DNA of 64,000 nucleotides from Anoplopoma fimbria (taxonomy: Eukaryota; Chordata; Actinopteri; Perciformes; Anoplopomatidae): NCBI RefSeq assembly GCF_027596085.1, contig NC_072465.1:22393707-22457706 (forward strand), given 5' to 3'. This document shows positions 25,352-41,400 of this stretch, one piece after another. Position 1 is the stretch's first letter, and every line of letters begins with the position of its first letter. The notes under the pieces are model-generated. The model did not search any database. It saw only the letters and a list, made by a program, of their open reading frames with translations, and was not told the origin of the DNA. Made by a program: the position numbers and the translations under genes.

Positions 25352-25416
<65 letters not shown>
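25352..25416. repeat. (GT)n microsatellite in tshb 3'UTR
   Basis: 65 bases of uninterrupted GT dinucleotide starting 172 bases after the tshb stop codon and before the likely polyadenylation signal ATTAAA at 25469-25474. It should be transcribed in the tshb mRNA and is probably length-polymorphic. Confidence 0.9.
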
Positions 25417-25417
<1 letters not shown>

Positions 25418-25468
25418 CTGCCAGGCGTATTATGTTTACTCTGACAGGGATACTCTGAATTCAACACA

Positions 25469-25474
25469 ATTAAA
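25469..25474 (+). terminator. tshb: tshb polyadenylation signal (ATTAAA)
   Basis: ATTAAA about 290 bases after the tshb stop, the first plausible signal in that 3' region. Confidence 0.5.
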
Positions 25475-26544
25475 GCTGACATCTCTAAATAGCTCCCCGA
25501 CTAAGCTGTGCTTGACTTAATCACATCCTGTGCCGAACTATACTTTAGCTTTCTGTTTACCAAACACACACACACACACAAGACCATGACGCTCCATGTT
25601 GTCATCCCAGGATGCTATATTAGGCTGAGCAGACACTCTGGGAGGCACATGACTGGTGACGCATCTCCTCTTATTAAATGGATTATCAGTGAGCCGGAAT
25701 GATCCGCACAAACACACAGTAGAGTCACCAAACACCAGAATTACAGTGTGACTTAGTTAGCTGTTGTCTAATTTTATCTCATCCCAAGTAGAGCTTATAT
25801 GTGTAGTTTCCCATTCTCAAAGGGCATCTGGGAAGACAGCTGGAGGTTATTAATAGCACAAACGTTCAAGGTCGGAGAATGTAGTGGATCTCGGTGACAT
25901 TGCTCTCTCTTCACCTTATTTTACCGACATTCTGTCAGTGACTATCTACAGTCTATGTTAAAGTGTCTCTGTGTTGATAAACGAACAACTGTGTGAGGCT
26001 CAGACGGTTACTGTATGGAACTGAGCCCTATTGGTCTTATTTTATTGGTTTCAGTGGCTCTGATAGCTTCTCGCATTTATTAAATATTAAATAAAATAGA
26101 AAGCTGGTGAGAACAATACATTTGAATGGATATCACAAAGAGCAGGGACGATGCTCTGTCTCACTTTCATCAGTCAACGGGAGGGCCTGTTGTTAAGCCT
26201 TTGTGTCCCTGATGCCTGACAGGATTTTATGATTTGACGAACCTTGAAGCAACTCTGAGGAGGAGGAGGTGGTGGTGTGGTCTTTGGGGGCTGAAGTGGA
26301 ACAAACTTGATGAGTTCCATCTCGCTGTATGTTGGGAGAAGTGAGGATGAAAAATCCTGTTTCTAAACAGCTGAGTCACTATCACCTTGAGAGGGAGCTT
26401 GTACAACCCGACACTCTGTTTAGAGAGTCAGCTGACAAAAATGTTTAGGTCTATGTCTATCAATGGCTTCTCTTCCTTTGACTGTCTTGTGTTAAAATGT
26501 GGTTCATTTTATTAGATCAATAGTTTTATGCTTGTTAGTATCTT

Positions 26545-26584
26545 CATTATAGTAAATATATATATATATATATATATATATAGT
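26545..26584. repeat. (TA)n microsatellite
   Basis: About 40 bases of TA dinucleotide just left of the Tc1-type element. A second TA run lies at about 26826-26862 on its right. Both fit insertion into a TA-rich target. Confidence 0.8.
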
Positions 26585-26591
26585 ATATAGT

Positions 26592-26824
26592 CAGTACCAG
26601 TCAAAAGTTTGGACACACCTTCTCATTCAATGGTTTATCTTTATTTTTATTTTTATTTTTTTCTACATTGTAGATTAATATTGAAGACATCCAAACTATG
26701 AAGGAACACATATGGAATTATGTGGTAAACAAACAAATGCTCAACAAACCAGAATATGTTTTATATTTTAGATTCTTCAAAGTAGTTGAATGAGAAGGTG
26801 TGTCCACACTTTTGACTGGTACTG
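26592..26824. mobile_element. Tc1/mariner-type palindromic MITE, copy 1
   Basis: About 233 bp with 39-bp inverted ends (26592-26630 and 26786-26824) that differ at about one base. The ends begin CAGTACCAGTCAAAAG, the CAGT start typical of Tc1-like elements, and abut TA-rich sequence. No transposase is present. A second copy lies at the right edge of the window. Confidence 0.8.
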
Positions 26825-27339
26825 TATATATATACATACATATATATATATATATATATATGTTGTTTTTCTTTTACTTTGCAAAGGAGTTCCATTTTTC
26901 CATTTCATGAATATAAAACATGTCCTGGCTACAAAGATCTATATGATCGAGCATGGCTTTTCTCATAAACCCACATAACTGGAGGGTTAATTATGCTGTG
27001 AATCTTACACCAACAGTTGACTTTATATAGCTCTAAAATCATCAGACTGGTACCGCACAATGGTCTGAATTGCCCAGCTGAAATTCCCTGTGTCTGGTGT
27101 TTTGAAAAGCCTAATACCCAAATGGAAAAAACAGTGGATGAAATGGAATTTGCGTCCGTCAGCAGAACCAGCCGTGTGGCACACATACCGATCAGTCTTT
27201 CATTCAGACAAACCATACAGTTTGTTTGTGTTGTGTTTATTCAACTAGAAAAAATGTGGGATTTTTTTTTGACCATGCACAAGGGACGGCAAAGGCTGTC
27301 GGTCAGTCGGTCAGTAGGTTGGACTGTCCACCACTTCAG

Positions 27340-27730
27340 TTTAGACTGAAATATCTCAACAACTACTGGATAGATTTATCACAATTTTAGTAGAGACATT
27401 CATTGTCAGTTCATAATCCCGCCTACTTTTCCTCTAGTGCCTTTGGTTTTAGTGATCTACCCGATGGATTCACACAAAATCTGCTGCAGGCATTCATGGT
27501 TCCCAGACTACGTGTCCTAATGACTTTGTGATCCCTTAACCTCTCTAGCACCACCGTGAGGTTGACATCTGTGATTTTGAGAGTAATATTTCCAATTTTT
27601 TTCCAAATTTCATAGATTGCCATGAAATTTGCTACACACATTCATGGTCCCTACGTGATGGATTGTAATAACACTGGTTATACCTTAATGTTTCCACTAG
27701 CGCCGCCATTGAGTCAAAATTTTAAATTGT
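27340..27730. repeat. Old interspersed repeat, copy A
   Basis: Degenerate sequence of the type ACTGAAATATCTCAACAACT followed by internal near-repeats around GCCATGAAATTTG, ATTCATGGTC and TAATGACTTTGTGATC. A second diverged copy lies at 51180-51320. I recognise the pattern as a widespread teleost repeat but cannot name its class. Confidence 0.5.
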
Positions 27731-28363
27731 CCCATACTTAGGTTGATGACCAAATGCCGGTAACACTAATGACATTTCCATCATTTGCAGCTGTAGCTCA
27801 TGTTCACGGCTAATAAGCGTGCTAACACGCTAAACTAAGATGTGTTAGCATTAAGCTTTCAGGCCCACTGTGTCTATCTACAGCCTAACAGGGCTACTAG
27901 CATAGCTTAATAGTTGGCATATTTAAATTTTGACTACTGATGGTTTTTGTGTTTTACTTTGCTTCAGTTTGCTTTAATTGCTACATTACACATGCACAAA
28001 AGATAGAGAGATGTTGATGACAAAAGTAAAATGTTGGAAAAATCCTTGTATACATACCGCGTTGTTTCGATTATATAAAAAAAAAAGCGCATACACATCC
28101 CTGCTGTAAACATTCTCCAGTATCAGTCTGCAAAGTTTTTCGAGTAAACATTAAATAGTTTTATATCATGTAGCTTATCTAAAGATTTGACCACAATTAA
28201 ATACAAAAGATACTGATCAAGATAGCCCAAGTAAAAAATAATAGAATTTGCTCGAACAAAATAGAATAGTTATGTAAGTATGATAATGCTGCCTCTGGGA
28301 AATATTTCAATATATTTCATAACTTCACAGCTTGTGTTATGCTGGTGAAGGATAGGTTCCCAA

Positions 28364-29656
28364 ATGTGTTGGCATGTGTTTTAAATAAAACCAAGTCGAA
28401 CCCGTTTCTGTCCTAACAAGACCCCTCTTGCCTTTTGGCGTTCACATTGTAACATATTATTCACCCAAGGCTTAGTGAGCACATCATTACTTTCTTTTTC
28501 AAACAAACATTTAATGAGTTGAAGCCACAGTTGTACTTCTCGTGTTTTACAGCAAAACCTGCTTCTTTGATTGCCAGGCAACTTCTAATACACACAGCGT
28601 GACACTTCAAAGGATATGGAGACTGTGGTGAAATTTCTGTGATTTTGAGATTCCTGAATGTGTTGGAATGTGTTTTAAACAAAACCAAGTCGAACCCGTT
28701 TCTGTCCTAACAAGACCGCTCTTGCCTTTTGGCGTTCACATTGTAACATATTATTCACACAAGGCTTAGTGAGCACATGCAATTGAAACCTATTCAAGTG
28801 ACCAGATGGTCCGATAAAACATTGGAAATACCCCTTTTGAGTAATTCGATAGGCTACCTCTTGTTCCTGATTTAACCTGGACAAGATAAGATAAGATAAG
28901 ATAATCCTTTATTAGTCCCGCAGTGGGGAAATTTGCAGGCTTACAACAGCGTAGAGTAAAGTGCACACAAGAGACATAGTAGAATGAAGACAAGATAAAA
29001 AAAAAAATAAAAAATAAAATAAAACAAGTATTATAAATAAGCAATAAAAAAAAACAGTAGAAAAACAACAATAACTGAAATATTATATTTACAGACAGAG
29101 AAAAAAAACACAACTATTTTAACTATTTTAACTTTTCTAACTATTATTGCACAGTGTAATGTGTAATGTATTGCACAGGTTTTTATTGTCATGAAATTAT
29201 TATTGTCATGTGGTCATGTGGTCTGCTGGGAGCAGAGCTGGTTGTGCAACCTGACAGCAGCAGGAAGGAAGGACCTGCGGTACCTCTCCTTCACACACCG
29301 GGGGTGAAGCAGCCGGTGGCTGAAGGAGCTGCACAGAGCTGCCAGGGTGTCCTGCATGGGGTGAGAGGTGTTGTTCATCAGGGATGACAGCTTGGCCATC
29401 ATCCTCCTGTCTCCCACCACCTCCACCGTATCCAGTGGACACCCCAGCACACTGCTGGCCTTCCTGACAAGCTTGTTGAGATCGACTGTGTTTGTTTTAT
29501 CACATCATTACTTTCTTTTTCAAACAAACATTTAATGAGTTGAAGCCACAGTTGTACTTCTCGTGTTTTACAGCAAAACCTGCTTCTTTGATTGGCAGGC
29601 AACTTCTAATACACACAGCGTGACACTTCAAAGGATATGGAGACTGTGGTGAAATT
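28364..29656. repeat. Tandem duplication, second copy split by a LINE insertion
   Basis: Copy 1 is about 28364-28645. Copy 2 starts about 28656 (GAATGTGTTGGAATGTG) and runs to about 28778, then resumes at about 29500-29656 with the same sequence (CACATCATTACTTTC... through AGGATATGGAGACTGTGG). The sequence between 28779 and 29500 is an insertion. CACAT appears at both junctions and is a likely target duplication. Confidence 0.75.
28881..29500 (-). mobile_element. 5'-truncated LINE (non-LTR retrotransposon)
   Basis: On the minus strand, positions about 29450-29214 encode what looks like the C-terminus of a LINE reverse transcriptase (SSLMNNTSHPMQDTLAALC, RRSFLPAAVRLHNQL). A 3' region with AAATTTCCCC...GCGGGACTAATAAAGG follows, ending in a (TTATC)n tail at about 28881-28903. 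The 5' part is missing, as is usual for LINE insertions. Rex1/L2-like by appearance; the clade is not proven. Confidence 0.7.
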
Positions 29657-29734
29657 GGTTCAGACCTGTACTTGTTTGATCTATTTAGCAACAATAAACC
29701 GTCAAATTTTGGATGGCATGAAGGAACCAGGACA

Positions 29735-29960
29735 AACTAGTAACATTAAAGTAGCAGTATCAGAATTTTAAGTTTACAAGTAAAAGTCATGTATTTAAAA
29801 CCTACCTTGGTCAAAGTTTATATTACTATTATCAGCAAAATGCAGTTAAAAGTATCAAAACTAAAATAACTCATAATGCAGGAGAATGGTCCCTATAGTT
29901 GATTAATATTACATTATTTTATTATCATTAGGCTACTAATGATAATGCTTTGACATGTAA
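29735..29960 (+). repeat. Teleost interspersed repeat with TAAAAGTA motifs, fragment 1
   Basis: Contains ACAAGTAAAAGTCATG, TATCAGCAAAATGCAGTTAA and CTCATAATGCAGGAGAATGG. Fragments of the same family occur at 53270-53400 (minus) and 63303-63430 (plus). I recognise it as a very common teleost repeat; its class is not assigned. Confidence 0.55.
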
Positions 29961-29965
29961 GCAGG

Positions 29966-30019
29966 TAAAGATAAGATAAGATAATCCTTTATTAGTCCCG
30001 CAGCGGGGAAATTTGCAAA
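29966..30019 (-). mobile_element. Short 3' fragment of the same LINE
   Basis: GATAAGATAAGATAATCCTT and the following bases match the 3' tail of the 28881-29500 LINE in the same orientation. Only about 50 bases remain, so it is a strongly 5'-truncated copy. Confidence 0.7.
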
Positions 30020-30638
30020 GAGGGAGCTAATCTTAGCTATGTGATGTACTGCTGGGTAATTCATCTTCAACAATGTATTTTATATTTTATAAAGGTATGA
30101 TATGTTTTGTAGGTCAAATATAAATCTTTAAAATAACTAACAACTATGGCTGTCAGATATTGGAGTAAAAAAGCTAATTATTTCTCTGAAATGTAGCTCA
30201 GTAGTGAAAATACAAGAACTCAAACATCTCAAAATTGTTCTTTAATGCAATTGTATGCTTGGTTACTTTCCATCACACTGTAGCATAGATAAGCATGCTG
30301 TCATCTCTCAACTTTACTAGAATGTTCTTAATACCATCATGATCTTAACCCATTCATTTCCAATGGGACTTGGATGATCTAAACCTCAAGATCCTTCACA
30401 TCTCCACCTACTTTAGGGATAATCCCTCCCAAAAAAAAAAAAAAATGCTCTTTAAATGTCCAACTTCATGCATTTGTATTCATTTCACCTTTAAACATAA
30501 TAATATAAAGAAGTATTCAATGAACAATGGTTTCTTTCATCTCCCGCCCCCTATATCATCGTTGCTGCTCTCTGATTGGGTGGAAAGGTAGATTGATTGA
30601 CAGGCCCTTCCAATGAAACAAGAGGAGGTTCAAAGGAG

Positions 30639-30833
30639 CCAATCAGCTGCGTGTATCTGAACCGGTTGAGCGGTGACGCGTCGTAGCCCCGCCCCCTCTG
30701 GTATAAACCCAGTGGAAATTTCCACTCTCTCTTCTCACGGATATAGCAGCAGGCAGACAGCTCCTCACTCACACGGAAACACAGATAGCGGCTCGAAACA
30801 ATCTCACAGACTTACTACAAGACTTATCTTTTG
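30639..30833 (+). promoter_or_regulatory. slc25a22: slc25a22 promoter and noncoding exon 1
   Basis: CCAAT at 30639-30643, a GC box CCCCGCCCCC at 30687-30696 and TATAAA at 30702-30707 are ordered as in a TATA promoter, predicting a start near 30732. The transcript would run to a donor (TTTTG|GTGAGT) at 30833 and splice to an acceptor (TTTCTAG) ending at 31474, before the start codon at 31562. Confidence 0.7.
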
Positions 30834-31561
30834 GTGAGTACATTCTCCTTTTATAGTTCAGTGTGCATTTAAAAGGTATAAAGTGGTTTGACTTAACTAG
30901 GCATGGTGTTTTTATGAATGGGAATCTTTACTAACCCAACAAACCGGAAAGCAAATGCTCTTTCTTTTTTATTTCTTTTTGCATTTTTTGCTTTTTTTCA
31001 ATTAAATAGTTTTTGCCCTTCATCTCTTAATATCTTAACTATTGCATAATTATTTTGCATGACTAAATAAGATAATGCATAAGCAGTTTTTATGTGAAAC
31101 TCTATAAACATGTCATATTTGCAGAGATAATTGCAGCTCTCTCTAGTTCTTCTGCATTAATGATAATGACCGTCCTTAAAAAGTTCAGTCTGCAGCCAAG
31201 TTCATTTTCATTTTTTTTTAATTATCATTTCACGCCTCGACTTGTTACCGTTTACTTCTCTATCCGCATGAATGGTAATTGCCAATGCCCATGTATGGAG
31301 TTCCGGAATGCGAGTTAGGCCACGCCCACTGGTTGTACTACTCATTCTGCAAGCAGCCCCGTGACTCTGCTTATCCAAAGCCTGCAGTGTGGGTGGATGA
31401 CCCCGCATGCATGCAGCAGTACTCGGGAAGCTAATCACTCCTGTGACATAACTCCACCTGTTTTCTCTTTCTAGGACTCTTTACGTTCATTTGACTGAAG
31501 AACACTTGGATCCACATCACTACGTTTTCACACTTCTGTCTGTGCTTATTTCAAAGTCATC

Positions 31562-35825
<4,264 letters not shown>

Positions 35826-36805
35826 GAGACCGTCGACCTGCTGGCTATTCATAGGACCTTCTGAGCGTAGATGGTGGAACAACTGGCAGCTACATACCAT
35901 CCATTTACAGCGACGACAAAGAAAGTCTTGTCTAACAGTCAGAAAGACCCATGAAGACCTTTTGATTATTATTATTAATTTTTTTTTTAACATCTGACAG
36001 CTGTGTTGCACTAAAACACTTTTGTGACTTATTCAGGAGGCGTGTCTAATGTTTGCACTTGAAGCTGTTGGCCTTACCGGCTATGGGGACTCAGAGTTGC
36101 AGTGTTATTCTTTCTTTGTCCCTGAGACAGTCCTGTTTCCCTCTGTGAGGGAGGGGAGCTCACTCCATCAAAGAGACACACACACATTTTTGTGTTTTCT
36201 TCCATGCTATCACTTTTTCATATTTTCTATACTTTGTTTTTTGAATTGCTCATTGAAGCAGCTTTTAGTACTTTGTATGTTTTTGGTGTCTTTTCCATCG
36301 ATGTCTCGCGTTGGAACGAAGGCTTCAAATGAGGGACACATGGGGCCCAATTTACACAACTTATAGCAAAGGGATCTCTTTTTTTTAATTGTATTTTTTT
36401 TTTTTTTTAAACAAAATGCATTTTCAGCAAAAAACTTAAGCATGTACATGTTTAGTTTCATTGATCATGAACCTTCCTACTGACCTGGGACCATGTGGTT
36501 TTCAAACTATAAGCGGTTCAGTTACATACTTGATTTTAGCCCTGGAGTTGATTAGTAGTCTGTGAACTGCAGTGTTTGTATCTTACTACCTGCAAAAACT
36601 TGAGATTCAATCATGCACATTATATTTATGTTTGTCTACATGTATGTTTGTCCACATAACTTTTACATTTACATATGCATACCTGAACTTCAGACGTTCT
36701 TTGGTTTATGCCTTAACAGAGCATTATTGCTGCGACTGAGCATGGAAACATGACTGTTACAATATTTTGTGATTACTTTTTGTACATAACCGTGTGTATA
36801 TATAC

Positions 36806-36811
36806 ATTAAA
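36806..36811 (+). terminator. slc25a22: slc25a22 polyadenylation signal (ATTAAA)
   Basis: ATTAAA about 980 bases after the stop, followed by a TGT-rich stretch (TCGTTCTGTGTCC). It predicts a roughly 1-kb 3'UTR ending near 36830. Confidence 0.55.
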
Positions 36812-37465
36812 CTTTGAAATGTACTCGTTCTGTGTCCATGGATTGATTTTTGACTGAACAGCTTCACAAGGGTCATGCAAATTAAGGGGTAACCAGCATT
36901 AACTGTTTATTTAAATGGAGGAAGCAAAATGGCTGCTTTAGCTTTGTTTGGCTCAGTGAAACTTTTTTTTTTTTTTTTTTCCCTCCCCCCACAACTCACT
37001 AGAGTCTGTAGGTCTTTTATATGAAGGTTTGAAGGCTTGGTTTAAACTGTTCTTAAACTTTTGCTAAACCAATGAATGAGCAGCATAAAAAGCATGTAAT
37101 GTGTCGTGAAAGAAATCATTATACTTGAGACATTTGGTCAGAAATGTAACAATAAGTTTAACATAAGCATGTAAGGAAGCGGGCCTCCTACAGAGATGAT
37201 TCTGTCCTACGATGAATTGTTTCTAAAGCCCTGGGTCCTTCATGTCATTGTGGTCTGTTATGCAACTGTGCATTTGCCAGCATTACTCAACTCTGGTTTA
37301 TCTTTTCAATGGTTGCCATTTCCTGTCACCTGACATTTACAGTCATGAGAAAAGCTCTGCTCCGCTTCCACTGCAAACGCCTCACAAGAAGCAGACTGTT
37401 CAGAGGTGTAAAGAAAAAAAAAGAAAAAAAACCAAACTCATCAATAAAAGCACCCAGTATTTGTC

Positions 37466-37471
37466 TTTATT
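37466..37471 (-). terminator. tspan2: Possible tspan2 polyadenylation signal
   Basis: TTTATT on plus reads AATAAA on minus, about 940 bases beyond the tspan2 stop. It would end the tspan2 transcript about 600 bases from the end of slc25a22, so these genes converge without overlap. Confidence 0.4.
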
Positions 37472-38407
37472 ACGGTTAACATCATGGCAGAAACTATATT
37501 ATTCTATAATTCACATCTTATTGGCACACCAACAAAATTTACATCCAAAAGAATTCACACAAAATGCAAACTAGCTCACTGTTACAGTTCACACGTGCTC
37601 CAGAGGAGCTCCGGACATACAGAAGTGTTATCAATGACCTTTTTAGATGAATTCACAGAGTGGCAGTTTATCATCAGACCTTCCCTAACCCTTTGGGTTG
37701 ATATCACATCTACGCTTCCTCTATTGTGCTTTAAAGTAGAAATACTTGTACATACCAATATGTACACATTAAAATCACACGGTATAGGTAAATAGTGCCA
37801 TAGCTGGAGGCTTGTTTCGTGTTGGACTAAATAGGCACATAATGGAAATCTACTCAGCGAAAGGTTGGCTAGTCCTCAAAAACATTTAAGCACACAAAGT
37901 AGTATTGATTACAGAAACCGGGCTAGAAAGGGCACAATAAATAAAGTTAACAGCAGGTGCATAAAATAGCTGTCCATATTTACAGCGGTCACGACATTCC
38001 TGTGTCAAAGAAGGCTTCCTGTGCGGACTAGGAGCTAACAGTGCAGCACTGTGTGACCAAAAAAAAGAAAAGAAGGAATGTCACAGAGTCGTGCCGAAAG
38101 CAGAGCGTGAGTTACGTAGAAGATTACAAAATTATAATTTCCAGTGCTGGTGGAGTTGAGGAGAAGGTGTGAGGATAACGGTCCAGCGTATCGTGTTGAA
38201 TTTGGCCCGTGGACAACTGGAATGTGGTGTTCAGTGAACCCCCCCCCACCAGATCACTCTGGACTGTGAGAGATGACAGTGAAATGTGACTTTGGTGTTT
38301 CCCTTCAGACGGGTTTTTATGAAGGGGTCAGTGAGCAGTGAGAGTGTAGCGGGCTGGCTGGTGGAGATGTTGAGAGGGAGGGGGGGGTGGGGGAGTCAAC
38401 TCACCAT

Positions 38408-41400
38408 CTATATAACCTCCCTGTTGGTCCTGATGGCACAACACAGAACCATACTGAAGATCATCCCTATGATCTGAAATCAGACACACATTAAGGACAT
38501 GTTAAAACACGAGGAAATTAAATCAGAAATATATTTTTTTTATTTGAAAACACATTTGTTGTAACTTCTCACCATTACTCCTGCAATCCCAATGCCAATG
38601 TATCCAATAACATGCAGCTTTTCGTTGAAGAACTCTGTTATTGCAGTGAGGCAGTCCTAAAAAAACAACAATAAAGCATTCATATTGTTATTACAAGTGC
38701 TGCACATAATCCTGTTGATGCACTGACATACAAATACCAAATTGCAGCATATTGTCTGATCTTAAATCAGCTCTGTACCGCCACCGTGTGGTATAACATG
38801 TTATAGCAGGCATGAGGGTTTACCTGGGTGTTCTCCTCTGCCCCTGCACAAAGCTCGTGAGTCATCTCTGATGTGGAACCTCCGCAGCAGTTCAGCTGGA
38901 GATGTGAAAAGTAAAAAAAAAGATTAAAATTGTGACTCCGGTTGTGTTTGTTGTGACCACCGTGTGGAGGAGGACGAGTTTCACTCACAGTTTTGTGGTA
39001 AATCAATGCGATAGCGGTGCCATTCGGATTGGTGGAGTCAGAGACGGAGCTGCTGTAAAACTTTTGGACTTCTTCAACAATCTGTTAGTGGGACAAGATT
39101 ACAAAAAAAACAGTTATTTGTTTTTTTTTGTAAATTTAGAAGATACATTAGAATCTGATTAAAAATAAATGATACTGAAGTGGTTTACCTGTTCCTTGTT
39201 TATGAATCCAAACACACCAGCAGCTATCTCTGCTCCAAAGATTATCAGAAGGCAAGCAAAGAACTGCAGAACAGAGGAGAGGCTTTTTAACGCCTTATAC
39301 ATCTACACTTTTCACACAAGAAGAGTTTGTAACACTGGATTTTACGGGTCAGTTATTTCCTATTCATTTACTAATATTGAGAATGAAAGTTCTTTCTTGA
39401 GCTTAGAGATTCTTTTGTCAATTTCCTAATAATTTCCTGGGGGGATTCCTGGAAATAAATATGTAATTGGTACTACTTTACTAATGGGGAAAATAGTAAT
39501 AATGTCTGAAAGAAAAACTCCATTCAAAACAAAGTTAATATTTATTTATTATCAATTTATTATTAGAAGCTTTATTCTCGATATTCATAATTGTATGCTT
39601 GTCTGCAGGCACATTTCACATTGTTTCCCCTGTTGTGAACTGAATACAATACTCTTTAATTAATTAATTAATATCAATATACCAATCACACTCTAATTCC
39701 CCTATAATTACTACTGAATTGCACCTAGAGCTATCCAATTGTCATGGAAGTTACTTGGAAATGATTTAATTTATTTTTGTCCTTATTAAAAAAATTTGAG
39801 ACCAGTAAAAATAAACAGTATATATTTAAAATACCAGCAAAGGAACATCAAAACACGACACGAGAGGCGACACTTTTGATCACATCAACTCACCGACGCT
39901 AGAAGACACTGAGACTCACGTACAGCACCGAAACAACCAAAGAACCCGACGATCATCATCAGCCCTCCGGCACCGAGGAGGATGTACACGGCTGAGCGAG
40001 GGGAGAAAAAGCACATAGATTATTACTGTGTAACTCTGTGTAAATAAATCAGGAATCAATCCACCACCCCTGGAACGTCACCATAGAGGAATCAATGGTA
40101 ATAGACTCAAGGACTCGTGTGCTCTGCAGTTCACAGCTTTAACTGAGGATGGCAGCATGGTTCAACTCTTTTCATGTCTTTGCTTAATCAGAATTTCTAT
40201 AAAAGGGCTGTTGTTGTTTTTCGTCTACCAGCAGAAAAGTGTAGGTGGAAACTCAAAATTCAGTCTGATTATCAGCCCACTCCTTCAGCAAAGCCACTTG
40301 TGAATATTAAAGCTTTGAGTCGAGATGAAAGAAGAAAAAGAGAAACGCTAAAAAAAAAAGAACCTCAACAAACTGCACTTTTTGATGTCTGATTGGGGCT
40401 TAAAATAGTTCATCTTTGTTATTTTGGTGAATCATGAGTCATAGATGAGTGCATTTAATTCAGTCAGATTAGTGTTTGAACTCTGTACTGGTGTTGTTGT
40501 CATTGTGTCTGAAATAGGTTACGTACAAGAAGTTAAAAAGCTCCAGAAAACGATTGGTTGAATCATGGGCGAATTATGAGACTATTGGCTCCTCAGCACA
40601 CACATGCAAAAGGCCCCACAAGCTCTCCTACATAGGACCAAGACAAACAGACTTTAAAGTTTTTGGGCCTCTTTTTGTAGTTGTTTTGTGTCACGTTGCA
40701 AGTTTTTTGTTATTTTGTAGTTATTTCCTGTCTATTTTCCCCCTTTTTTTAGTTGTACTGCATCTCTTTGCAGTTTCTTTGTGTCTTTTTGTAGTCATTT
40801 TGTGTATCTTTAAAATAGTTTTAATCCCTTTTTCATAGTCATGTGAGTCTCTTTGTGTCTCTTTGCAGCTATTTTGGTCTCCTTGGTCTCAATATGTCTC
40901 TTTGTAGTTATTTTATATTTCTTTTGTGGTCATTCTGAGTCTTTTCCTGGTTGGTTCATGACTTTTTGAGTGACATTTTGTAGGTGAAGGCTACAGGGGC
41001 CCTGACACTTTGGACTGCATGGCGTGTGCATGGTAGGCCTGTTCAGTAATCCATCCTTGGGTTGAATGGATGAGCGTATTGTACAGTCCAATAACGGAAA
41101 CTTCTGAAAATAAATACCATCTGCTGATCCTCTCATTGTATTGAATATAACAATACGGTGGATTCTGTCTGGCAGCTGGCGAGCTCCAAATGATGGAAAT
41201 TCTTCTTATCTATGTCTCAGAGGTGCAGTCAGACTCTGTATCACAATTTGAATTTGAATTTGAGCTGATGGAGCTATAGAGTCTATCGAGTAACAACACT
41301 TCCAGTTTACTTTTTATTCAGACGGCGTGCATTCATGGTGTCTGCAGGGTAGATCAGCACAACAGATGCCATCTGTCTAATAAAAAGCCAAATCTAATTT

